Below are positions 56,539-64,000 of a stretch of DNA of 64,000 bases, in pieces (within the stretch, counting starts at the first letter, position 1; every line of letters begins with the position of its first letter). Source of the DNA: Clostridia bacterium (GTDB lineage Bacteria > Bacillota > Clostridia > TANB77 > CAG-508); contig JAFTJF010000001.1 of assembly GCA_017456555.1 (NCBI GenBank), positions 62,001 to 126,000 on the forward strand, in the 5' to 3' direction. The position numbers and the translations under genes were made by a program. The notes beneath the pieces are model-generated. The model was not told the origin of the DNA. It ran no database searches and saw nothing but the letters and a program-made list of their open reading frames with translations.

Positions 56539-57438
56539 TCATTCTTTAGTTATATAACTCCAGATACATTGTTTTGACATATCCCAAAATTCTTTCAAAT
56601 CATCATGAGTTAAAAATTCTTCAACATTTTCAAAATCAACCCATTCTAGTTCTTCTTTCAATTTTTCTGGGACGTCTTTTTCTAGTGCTCCTTCATCTAT
56701 TGCTAAATATAAATATGTATCAACATTTTCACCTTTTTTAGTTATATAGCTTAATATTCCTAATTCTTTTTCTAAAACAATTTTTACTTTTCTTCCTGTT
56801 TCTTCTTCGGTTTCTCTTTTGGCACATTCTATTAAAGTTTCACCCTCTTCTAAATGTCCTTTTGCAAAAGAATAATCAGCTTGTTTTTTTCTAAAAACTA
56901 ATCCAACTTTTTTATTTTCTTTATTTACTAAAATACAACCAGCTTTTAAAACTTTTTCAGCTCCACCTAGTCTATATTCAAAATTTAAAATATTCTCCTT
57001 CTCATCTACTTTTATTTTTATATGAAAATTATATTCTTCATCATATAAGGCTTTATTGAAATTTTTATCAAGCATCAATATATTAGATAATATTTTCTCT
57101 TTATTTAAAAGCTCATTAATTTCAATCCATTCAGAAGTATTTTCTTCAAAATTTTGTGGATTTCCTTCATATTTTTTTGCAATAAATACATCAAATATAA
57201 ATTTTCTATTTGGGTATTCAACTTCGAGAATTCCTTTTTGCACTAAATTTGAAACATCCATTCCGGTTTCTTCTTTCATTTCTCTTATTGCTGCTTCTAT
57301 AGGATTTTCGCCCTCTTCAATTTTTCCACCCGGAATATCATAATATCCAATTTTATTTCCTTTAAGATATTTTGTTATAACAATTTTACCGTTTTCAATT
57401 AAACAACATTTTACAGCTTTTCTTACTGGTTTATCCAT
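56539..57438 (-). CDS. Tandem NUDIX hydrolase
   Basis: 299 residues with two NUDIX boxes, each complete: GGKIEEGENPIEAAI...REMKEETGM (about 36-58) and GHLEEGETLIECA...RETEEETGR (about 194-216). The second domain begins AGCILVNKENKKVGLVFRK, resembling bis(5'-nucleosyl)-tetraphosphatase-type enzymes. Both acidic clusters that bind metals are intact. Substrates are unknown. Confidence 0.88.
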   Translation of the reverse strand: MDKPVRKAVKCCLIENGKIVITKYLKGNKIGYYDIPGGKIEEGENPIEAAIREMKEETGMDVSNLVQKGILEVEYPNRKFIFDVFIAKKYEGNPQNFEENTSEWIEINELLNKEKILSNILMLDKNFNKALYDEEYNFHIKIKVDEKENILNFEYRLGGAEKVLKAGCILVNKENKKVGLVFRKKQADYSFAKGHLEEGETLIECAKRETEEETGRKVKIVLEKELGILSYITKKGENVDTYLYLAIDEGALEKDVPEKLKEELEWVDFENVEEFLTHDDLKEFWDMSKQCIWSYITKE

Positions 57439-57524
57439 AATATTCCTTCTTCCTAAAACAGATATTTAATTTTTGCTTATATAGATAATCTCTTTACAAT
57501 TGATTTATCTAGTTAATACTATTG

Positions 57525-58097
57525 TTATTTTAATTTACTTTTAATTATTTCTAAAGCTTTTTTTCTAGCACTAATTTCGTTCTTTTCTTCTTCTGTTAAT
57601 TCTGCAAGAGTTTTTCCATTTTCAAGTTCGAAAATTTCATCAAAACCAAAACCATTATCTCCTCTTACATTTTCAGCAACATAACCATCTATAGATGCAA
57701 CACCTGTATATACATTATCTCCTTCAGCTAAAGCTATTGCTGTTGTGAAAATGATTTTTCTTTTTGACTTTTCTACACCATTTAATTTTTTTATTATTTC
57801 TAAATTTCTTTCTCTATCTGTTCCAGCATGCCATCTTTTTGTAAATACCCCTGGAAATCCATCTAAATATTCAATTTCTATTCCTGAATCATCAGAAATA
57901 CACATTTTTCCATTTAATTCTTTTGATATTACTGATGCTTTTTTTACTGCATTTTCTTCAAAAGTTTCTTTATCTTCTTCAACATCAATATCTACTCCTA
58001 ATTCTTTTATAGGAATTATTTTATATCCTTTTAAAATTTCTTGTGCTTCTTTTATTTTTCCTTTATTTCCAGAAGCAATTATAATTTCTTTTTCCAT
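57525..58097 (-). CDS. rdgB: Non-canonical purine NTP pyrophosphatase (RdgB/HAM1)
   Basis: Hydrolyses dITP, ITP and XTP to monophosphates, preventing their incorporation. 190 residues with SGNKGKIKEAQEIL (residues 9-22), ISDDSGIEIEYLDGFPGVFTKRW (about 67-89), GFGFDEIFE and the C-terminal SARKKALE. It is the canonical copy; a diverged paralog lies at 46868-47485. Confidence 0.93.
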   Translation of the reverse strand: MEKEIIIASGNKGKIKEAQEILKGYKIIPIKELGVDIDVEEDKETFEENAVKKASVISKELNGKMCISDDSGIEIEYLDGFPGVFTKRWHAGTDRERNLEIIKKLNGVEKSKRKIIFTTAIALAEGDNVYTGVASIDGYVAENVRGDNGFGFDEIFELENGKTLAELTEEEKNEISARKKALEIIKSKLK

Positions 58098-58161
58098 TTT
58101 GATTATCTCCTTTTTGTTTTTTTATAAATTATATGTTTTATAATCTCTATTCACTACTCAT

Positions 58162-58518
58162 TCACAAGTCTTCTTTAGAATTTCCTTTAATTGCCACATA
58201 AATTATATATATAATCCACATTGCTATAGATACAATTAAACAAGGCAAGAAACTCACAAATATTCCAATTACTGGTAGTACTGAGAAAAATGCAATTATT
58301 GCAAAAATAACATATATAACAAATATTCCTAAATTTTGCTCTATTAGTTCTCCACATAACGCAATAATTTCATTAAAAGGCATCATTTGATTTGCTACAA
58401 ACAAACCACCAATCATTGAACCAAAATAAAATATCGCAAATGTTAGAATATATAGTATTACACTTGTTTTTGAATTTACTACTCTATAAAAAAGACTTTG
58501 TTTTTTATTTTCTTCCAT
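58162..58518 (-). CDS. Small integral membrane protein, DUF4870-like
   Basis: About 118 residues with three hydrophobic stretches. The middle-to-C-terminal part FAIIAFFSVLPVIGIFVSFLP resembles DUF4870-type membrane proteins; no function known. The frame opens at 58545, overlapping the PHP gene, but GAGG 8 bases before the ATG at 58518 marks the likelier start. Confidence 0.55.
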   Translation of the reverse strand: MEENKKQSLFYRVVNSKTSVILYILTFAIFYFGSMIGGLFVANQMMPFNEIIALCGELIEQNLGIFVIYVIFAIIAFFSVLPVIGIFVSFLPCLIVSIAMWIIYIIYVAIKGNSKEDL

Positions 58519-58529
58519 ATTAATTACCT

Positions 58530-59408
58530 CTATCCTTTGTACCATTCTAATAAAAATTCTTTAGAAATATTTATATCTCCTCTTCCTACTCCAACCATTA
58601 TATCTGGTTTGGGTTTTCCATGATAATCACTTCCACCAGATATAAATAAATTATTTTTTCTAGCATATTCATATAAAATATCTTTTTTATTATCGAACAT
58701 TGCTGATGGGTGAAATACTTCTATTCCATCAAGTTCCTCTTCTTTTCTAATATTATCTATAAATCCTAAAGTATCTTCAAAATTATATTCAAAAGGATGT
58801 GCTAAAAAAGCTTTTCCGCCAGCTTTATGAATTATATCAACAACTTCTTTGTGTTCTGGCATATTCACTGGTTCCATGAAAAATGGACTTTTCGGATTTG
58901 TTAATTCTTTTCTAAAGAACAATCCAAACTTACTTTCATCATATTCTCTAAAAATTTCTTTATTCTTAGGATTTCTCATTGCAGGTATAATTATTTGTCT
59001 TTCAACATATTCTGTTGGTCTTTGTGGCCATTTTATATCTTCTAAATTGTAAACAACTCCCATTTTGTCAAATATTTCTAACAATCTTTTACCACATATT
59101 TTTTGATTCTCTATTAATTTTTCTTCTGAATAATATTTCTTGTGCCATTCATTTATTATATCTGTATCAATATCATAGGCTAATATTTCATATTTTCTAT
59201 TTTTATATAAGGCATGCATTTCAACACCTTTTATTATTTTTCCAGAAAAAAATATATTATTCTTTATTGCTGGATCATCATATTGTCTGCAATTATCATG
59301 ATCAGTTATAGAAATATATTCTAATTTTCTTTCTTCACACATCTTCAAAAGTTCTTCTACTGTTTTTTCTCCATCAGAATAATTTGTATGCATATGTAAA
59401 TCTATCAT
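58530..59408 (-). CDS. PHP-domain phosphoesterase
   Basis: 292 residues. The four PHP metal-binding motifs are present in order: DLHMHTNYSDG (residues 3-13), SITDHDN (about 34-40), a central helix region with HPF (about 199-201) and GGSDYHGK (about 265-272). Closest in layout to PHP enzymes that hydrolyse nucleoside 3',5'-bisphosphates or RNA 5' ends (TrpH/RnaAM-like), but other small-molecule phosphatases fit too. Start overlaps the rsuA-like stop region by one base. Confidence 0.85.
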   Translation of the reverse strand: MIDLHMHTNYSDGEKTVEELLKMCEERKLEYISITDHDNCRQYDDPAIKNNIFFSGKIIKGVEMHALYKNRKYEILAYDIDTDIINEWHKKYYSEEKLIENQKICGKRLLEIFDKMGVVYNLEDIKWPQRPTEYVERQIIIPAMRNPKNKEIFREYDESKFGLFFRKELTNPKSPFFMEPVNMPEHKEVVDIIHKAGGKAFLAHPFEYNFEDTLGFIDNIRKEEELDGIEVFHPSAMFDNKKDILYEYARKNNLFISGGSDYHGKPKPDIMVGVGRGDINISKEFLLEWYKG

Positions 59409-60112
59409 TATACTCTCCTTGTTAATAAATCTATTTCTTCTTTTAAAAGTTCTCTTGACTCGCCTTCTTTTAAATCTTTTGGAAGTTTTAACTCTCCCAT
59501 TGCTACTCTATGAAGTTTTGTAACTTTAGCTCCAAAACATCCAAACATTCTCTTAATTTGATGATATCTTCCTTCTGTTAAAATAACAATTGCAGTGTAT
59601 TCTCCCATTATTTCTAAACTAGCTTTTTTACAAATACCATCATTTAATTCAATTCCATTTTCAAACCCTTTAACCATATCTTCTGTTACTGGAATATCTA
59701 TTTCAACTTCATAGGTTTTACTTATATGTTTTTTAGGAGCTAAAATATTATGTGCAAAAACACCATCATCTGTTATAATCATCATTCCTGTAGTGTCTTT
59801 ATCTAACCTTCCTGCCGGAAATAATTCACGATGAGAATATTTCTCGTCAATTAAATCTAATACTGTTTTTTGAGTTCTATCTTCTGTTGCAGAAATATAA
59901 CCTGCTGGCTTGTTTAAAATCAAATATACATTTTTTACAACATTTATTTCATTTCCGTCGATTGCAATTATATCATTATTTTCATCAATTTTAATATCTG
60001 ATTTTAAAACCAATTCTCCATTTAACTTAACTCTTTTTTGAAGAACTAATTTTTTTACATCTTTTCGTGAATATTCAGTTTGAGCCCCTATTATTTTATC
60101 AATTCTTTCCAT
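59408..60112 (-). CDS. 16S/23S rRNA pseudouridine synthase (RsuA/RluB family)
   Basis: About 234 residues. An S4 RNA-binding domain (first 60 residues, ERIDKIIGAQTEYSRKDVKKL) precedes the catalytic domain with LNKPAGYISATED and AGRLDKDTTGMMIITDDG, whose aspartate forms pseudouridine. RsuA acts at 16S position 516; assignment between RsuA and RluB is open. The frame opens at an ATG 60130, but GGAG before the ATG at 60112 fits better and gives the usual family N-terminus. Confidence 0.88.
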   Translation of the reverse strand: MERIDKIIGAQTEYSRKDVKKLVLQKRVKLNGELVLKSDIKIDENNDIIAIDGNEINVVKNVYLILNKPAGYISATEDRTQKTVLDLIDEKYSHRELFPAGRLDKDTTGMMIITDDGVFAHNILAPKKHISKTYEVEIDIPVTEDMVKGFENGIELNDGICKKASLEIMGEYTAIVILTEGRYHQIKRMFGCFGAKVTKLHRVAMGELKLPKDLKEGESRELLKEEIDLLTRRV

Positions 60113-60174
60113 TATTTCTCCATTTGACATTTAACCTTTTTACTTACAATTTTATAGATTAAATTTCCAATAGT

Positions 60175-60203
60175 ATTTTAGCACTATATTAACTTTTTTT
60201 CAA
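60175..60203 (-). promoter_or_regulatory. Promoter of the rsuA-like gene
   Basis: TTGAAA (60198-60203) and TAAAAT (60175-60180), spacing 17. Confidence 0.6.
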
Positions 60204-60232
60204 GATTAAGACGTTTTTTGAAGAATAATATC

Positions 60233-60261
60233 TTTACAATTATTCTCATTTTCATATATAC
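60233..60261 (+). promoter_or_regulatory. Promoter of the DUF2207 gene
   Basis: TTTACA (60233-60238) and TATACT (60256-60261), spacing 17, divergent from the rsuA-like promoter. Confidence 0.5.
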
Positions 60262-60300
60262 TAAATAGTGTAAAAATAATATATAAGAAAGAGGTAAAAA

Positions 60301-62451
60301 ATGAAATCTAATCCTTCAAAAATATTTTTAATCATATATGTTACTCTCATGATATTTTGCTGTTTCTTTCCAATGGTTTCTTGGTTTTTAGAAGATTATT
60401 ATGAAGAGTCAGGAATGAATCCAACGGATTATGCTAGAATAACTGATGTTGAATATACTGCAAGATTAGTAGATGAACCTGGAAGTAAAGGAAAAGTAAT
60501 TATCACTGAACGATTAACTTTTGACATTCATGCTGCCTCACAAAATAATCTGTTTTGGGAATTATGGAGAGATTTACCAGAAGATTATATTGATGGTGTA
60601 AAAGTTGATTATAAAGTTAATTCTGTAAAACAAATTCTAGAGGATGGAACAGAAATTATTTTCCCTGAAAGTAGAAAACTTTATTGGGAAGATGAAGATT
60701 ATACCGATGAAGGTCTAGCTTATGGTTGTGGCCCTAATAAATGGTATCATAGTCCCGGTCCTTATAATGAATATCTAGAGCAATACGAATGTGTATTTTT
60801 CTATGTAGACGGTTTATATAGAGAACAACCTGTATTTGAAATTGAATATGAAATGAATAATGCAGCACTACGCTACAATGACTGTTCCGAATTATATTTA
60901 AGTATGTATTCTGAAGATACTATTAAACATTTAAAATCATTCAAAGGTCAAATACTAATACCAACTTCAGATATGCCATCTAGAGGAAACTATTATGCAC
61001 ATACCTATGGAACAAATTCAAATGAATTTCCATTTACTGAATCTACTTCTATAAATCCTGGATATCATACTTTTTCTTTTGAATTAAATGAAGCAGATTT
61101 AAAATTTAAACCTTATAATAAATATATAGAATTTTCTTTAGTTTCTTTTGGTAAAGACAAAGATAAATTCACAAATTATGCCTCTATAAATGATTACTAT
61201 TATGATGATGTTTTAGAAGAGATTGAATATGAACAAAAAGTATATGAAGAAACTCCAAATAAATATGCACAAATAAAATTCATTGTATTTTTTGGATGTT
61301 TAATATTTTCATTCTTAATATTAAAACGACTTCTAAATGCAGATAATCAAATAGAAAATCAATATAATTTCTATAAACCAACAATGCAAATGGATTATTT
61401 CCGTGATATTCCAAGCAACTTAGACCCTATGTTCGCTGCCACTTTAGCTTTTTGCAAGGATAAAAAGAAAAAAGATAATCCAGATGGATATGCAGCAATT
61501 GTACTAAGCTTAGCAAGAAAAGATTATATTGAACTAGCAAAAATTGATATAAATAGAGATTGGTCTGACACTAATGTAAAAATCGTTATTAAAGATAAAC
61601 CAGTTAAATTACATCCGTCTTTAACTCTTGTTCAATCATCTATAAATGAAATTTTTGAAGATTCTATAGATGAACGTGAACCACTTACTGTAACAGAAGA
61701 ATTATATTTCAATTTAATAAAGAAACACACAATCGGTTCTGAAATTTCAATGAAAGCGTTCCAAGCTAGAGTATCTATAGACTATGATAACACAGACACT
61801 TTTGTTACTGGAATCGAAAATTCTACTGTTAATATTGGAATTTCACAAGGATATTTCCAAAAAGCAAATTATAACGAACCTGAGAAAAGATTAAAATCTA
61901 AATCTAAATCATATGCTATTTTGGGAATTTTAATTTTAGTGTTTGCTAATTTAATTTCTTATCCAACTCAATTAGATTTAGCATTTGGTGGATATACAAT
62001 TTTAGGTATTACCTTAATTTTCGGTTCATTTATATTTAAATATTTGTTAAGAAAATATAGTGTTCTACTTACTCAATTTGGTGAAGACGAATATGTAAAA
62101 TGGAAAGGTTTATATGATTTCTTAAATAGTGAAACTCTTATGAGTGAACGTACAATAGTTGAACTACCTATATGGGAACAATACTTAGTTTATGCAACAG
62201 CTTTCGGTATTTCTGAAAAAGTAATTAAAGCTTTAAAAATCAGATGTCCAGAAATAGTTGAAACAAGTCAAATTTTAAGTAATCCATATTATCGTTCACA
62301 CAATTTCTACCATAGTAGTCGTTCTTTCAGAAGTTCAGTTCGTTCTGCTTCTAGTATCTCTCGTGGAGGTTTCAGTGGCGGAGGTCATGGCGGTCATGGT
62401 GGCTACGGTGGCGGTGGCCGTGGTGGCGGTGGCGGCGGTGGCGGTCACTAA
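60301..62451 (+). CDS. DUF2207 domain-containing membrane protein with Gly-rich tail
   Basis: 716 residues. An N-terminal membrane helix (about 8-28), a large extracytoplasmic DUF2207 domain (about 45-305) containing the conserved FDIHAASQNNLFWELWRDLP stretch, a second helix (about 325-345), a cytoplasmic region with two further helices (about 540-585), a module ending in IWEQYLVYATAFGI, and a tail of Ser/Arg then almost pure Gly/His (GGHGGHGGYGGGG). DUF2207 proteins often occur with LemA and TPM proteins; here the GC-richer LemA/TPM island lies 5 kb away. Function unknown. Confidence 0.88.
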   Translation: MKSNPSKIFLIIYVTLMIFCCFFPMVSWFLEDYYEESGMNPTDYARITDVEYTARLVDEPGSKGKVIITERLTFDIHAASQNNLFWELWRDLPEDYIDGVKVDYKVNSVKQILEDGTEIIFPESRKLYWEDEDYTDEGLAYGCGPNKWYHSPGPYNEYLEQYECVFFYVDGLYREQPVFEIEYEMNNAALRYNDCSELYLSMYSEDTIKHLKSFKGQILIPTSDMPSRGNYYAHTYGTNSNEFPFTESTSINPGYHTFSFELNEADLKFKPYNKYIEFSLVSFGKDKDKFTNYASINDYYYDDVLEEIEYEQKVYEETPNKYAQIKFIVFFGCLIFSFLILKRLLNADNQIENQYNFYKPTMQMDYFRDIPSNLDPMFAATLAFCKDKKKKDNPDGYAAIVLSLARKDYIELAKIDINRDWSDTNVKIVIKDKPVKLHPSLTLVQSSINEIFEDSIDEREPLTVTEELYFNLIKKHTIGSEISMKAFQARVSIDYDNTDTFVTGIENSTVNIGISQGYFQKANYNEPEKRLKSKSKSYAILGILILVFANLISYPTQLDLAFGGYTILGITLIFGSFIFKYLLRKYSVLLTQFGEDEYVKWKGLYDFLNSETLMSERTIVELPIWEQYLVYATAFGISEKVIKALKIRCPEIVETSQILSNPYYRSHNFYHSSRSFRSSVRSASSISRGGFSGGGHGGHGGYGGGGRGGGGGGGGH

Positions 62452-62489
62452 TCCATTTAACATTAACAATTATATATGTATAAATATAG

Positions 62490-62521
62490 AAAAAAGGAAT
62501 GAAATAAATCATTCCTTTTTT
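62490..62521. terminator. Bidirectional terminator between DUF2207 and hss
   Basis: AAAAAAGGAATGA (62490-62502) pairs with TCATTCCTTTTTT (62509-62521), loop of 6, between convergent genes; the arm overlaps the stop codon of the homospermidine synthase gene by two bases. Confidence 0.88.
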
Positions 62522-63989
62522 ATTTTACAAATAAATCTTTTGTTTGCAGATTAGAAAAATCTATTTTTAAATTTTCTTCTATTGTTGATTTTTCAAAAGT
62601 TTTATAAATTGTTTTTGAAATATATTTTTCAGCTATTTTTATAATATCTTTATATTCAGCAATATCATCAGGAAAATATATTCCACCTTTTTCTTTATTT
62701 TTTATCATCCAACAAACAGCAGCTAAAGCAGACATTGCAACAGGAGTTATTGTTGGAGTTTGCCAATATGAATCATTTTTATTTTTATATAAAAATCCTA
62801 CTTCTATTCTATTTCCTACCCATACTGGTTTAAAATTATCACCTATCAATAATACACCAACATACTCTGTTCCAGCTTTTATTTTTTCTTGATATATTAT
62901 TTCTGCTTTTTCAGGATATATACGTCCTCTAACAATTGTTTGTCCATCTTGATTTTCACAATCTAAAGGTCCATTCGGATCTGGATTTGGATACTCATTT
63001 ACTTTTGAATTTATAAGATAATCACTTGCAGCTTTACATGGAGAATATAAAAACATAACTGTTGGTCTATATATTGTTTTATCATTTTCCTTAACTTCTA
63101 AGCTTTTAGCTATTGTAATTGTTTCTTCATGAGGAACTAAAAATCCATCAAATTGACCATTTGGATAATATGTATGGCATTTCATATCTGCTGCTATTTT
63201 CTTTAATTCTAAAAAGCCATTGTCAAAATCTAATAAATTACATTCATCTTTAAAATCAATTTTTTCATGAGTTCCTATATTTATAGTTGCTTCACTAAGC
63301 ATCTCAAAGAAAAAAGAATCTACACACCATGTACTATACAATTTAGCATCTTCAGGATTATCAACTTCTTGCAAATCAATATCATTTACATGAATCATTT
63401 TTAATCCAAGTTTTTGCGCAACTTCATTAAATTTATTTTCCTTAATAAGCTTTTTCAAAGTTTTATCTTTTTTAAATTGAGTATTCACAATATATTCAAT
63501 TCCAGCTTTTACGAAATGTGAAACTAATCCTGGATTATTTCCGTGTTGCAAAACAATTGGATATTTATTAGTATTATTATTTTTATTATGTTTTTCTCTA
63601 AGCTTATTTTTCAATATATTTTCATTAAAAATACTATACCAATTTTCTGGCCAATCTGCTTCCCCTGTATTAATATACATTATATTTTTTTCTGCACACC
63701 AATCTAAAATATCTTTAGTTCCAACAGTATCTGCAAAATCTATTAATAAATCTCCCTCTTCTAGATATTGTCCAAATATTGTTTTAAAATTATCTTTTGT
63801 TACTTCATGAACAAGAAAATTTGCAACCATTCCACCTAAATTAACATATGCTTCAAATTCACTTTTATCCATAGTTATAACAAAATATTTATTTTCATTA
63901 AATTTAATTTCTTTAGAAATTTTTTCATAAAAACTTTTTCCAACTGCCCCAAAACCAAATTGAACAATCTTTCTGTCAAATTTTAACAT
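62520..63989 (-). CDS. hss: Homospermidine synthase (saccharopine-dehydrogenase-like)
   Basis: 489 residues. NAD-binding FGFGAVGKSFYEKI (residues 12-25), an LQHGNNPGLVSHFVK segment (about 149-163), and FLYSPCKAASDYL (about 318-330) fit the bacterial homospermidine synthase family, which joins aminobutyl groups of putrescine/spermidine with NAD+. No other polyamine genes are in the window, so the substrate role rests on family similarity. Eleven bases remain upstream before the right edge. Confidence 0.85.
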   Translation of the reverse strand: MLKFDRKIVQFGFGAVGKSFYEKISKEIKFNENKYFVITMDKSEFEAYVNLGGMVANFLVHEVTKDNFKTIFGQYLEEGDLLIDFADTVGTKDILDWCAEKNIMYINTGEADWPENWYSIFNENILKNKLREKHNKNNNTNKYPIVLQHGNNPGLVSHFVKAGIEYIVNTQFKKDKTLKKLIKENKFNEVAQKLGLKMIHVNDIDLQEVDNPEDAKLYSTWCVDSFFFEMLSEATINIGTHEKIDFKDECNLLDFDNGFLELKKIAADMKCHTYYPNGQFDGFLVPHEETITIAKSLEVKENDKTIYRPTVMFLYSPCKAASDYLINSKVNEYPNPDPNGPLDCENQDGQTIVRGRIYPEKAEIIYQEKIKAGTEYVGVLLIGDNFKPVWVGNRIEVGFLYKNKNDSYWQTPTITPVAMSALAAVCWMIKNKEKGGIYFPDDIAEYKDIIKIAEKYISKTIYKTFEKSTIEENLKIDFSNLQTKDLFVK

Positions 63990-64000
63990 TTATCTTGTTA

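Noticed and set aside
62363-62554. Plus-strand reading frame rich in Val and Ala over the end of the DUF2207 gene
   Set aside because: It is the second frame of the GGT/GGC-repeat encoding the Gly-rich tail and has no ribosome site.

Overview
The window is a stretch of chromosome from a very AT-rich Gram-positive bacterium, most likely an uncultivated gut Clostridia lineage. Reasons: strong GGAGG-type ribosome sites, consensus TTGACA/TATAAT promoters, U-tailed hairpin terminators, a T-box leader, a synthetase-only RelA/SpoT protein and a Cys4-type ribosomal protein L32. Species cannot be fixed from this sequence. Almost all genes run on the minus strand; the exceptions are a dnaJ-like/asd pair, one small gene near 27.9 kb and a DUF2207 gene near 60.3 kb. 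No rRNA, tRNA, CRISPR array, transposase, integrase or prophage genes were seen.

Layout (left to right). 0.1-3.6 kb: phenylalanine operon (DAHP synthase, aminotransferase, prephenate dehydratase) behind a T-box whose specifier reads as UUC (Phe). 3.6-8.4 kb: deoxyribosyltransferase-like protein, QueH, a large membrane protein and a UDP-galactopyranose-mutase-like flavoprotein. 8.4-17.8 kb: genome maintenance and envelope genes (ruvB, ligA, pgsA, UPF0182 protein, ftsY). 17.9-19.0 kb: a GC-richer alpha/beta hydrolase with its own promoter and terminator. 19.1-24.8 kb: transglutaminase-like protein, mutS, an mTERF-repeat-like protein, miaB. 25-29.3 kb: J-domain protein, asd, lipoprotein, dtd, zinc-ribbon protein. 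29.3-38.5 kb: gpsA-plsY, der, two GT-C-like membrane proteins, a kinase-fold protein, dCMP deaminase, rpmF. 38.6-51.3 kb: a nucleotide-centred stretch holding an adenosine deaminase fused to a SLOG-like domain, an HD hydrolase, a small alarmone synthetase, a nicotinamidase-like hydrolase, a HAM1 protein, a methyltransferase/acetyltransferase pair behind an attenuator-like leader RNA, and a DUF402-NUDIX fusion. 51.5-55.1 kb: a GC-richer LemA/TPM/TPM envelope island. 55.2-64 kb: HAD, histidine phosphatase, tandem NUDIX, RdgB, PHP, RsuA-type pseudouridine synthase, DUF2207 protein and homospermidine synthase.

How the parts fit. Much of the window is housekeeping: replication and repair, tRNA modification and quality control, phospholipid synthesis, protein targeting. 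Scattered through it are many enzymes that hydrolyse, deaminate or sense nucleotides. The strongest candidate for something new is the 841-residue adenosine deaminase with intact catalytic residues, a large insertion, an extra N-terminal region and a C-terminal Rossmann-type SLOG-like domain, sitting alone behind a consensus promoter with an upstream palindrome. The second is the structured leader RNA at 50.04-50.17 kb, which contains a pseudoknot-capable element around a two-codon ORF and ends in a U-run just before a methyltransferase-acetyltransferase pair. Others are a bacterial mTERF-like repeat protein, a protein-kinase-fold protein of unknown role, and free-standing copies of the DUF2207 cytoplasmic module.
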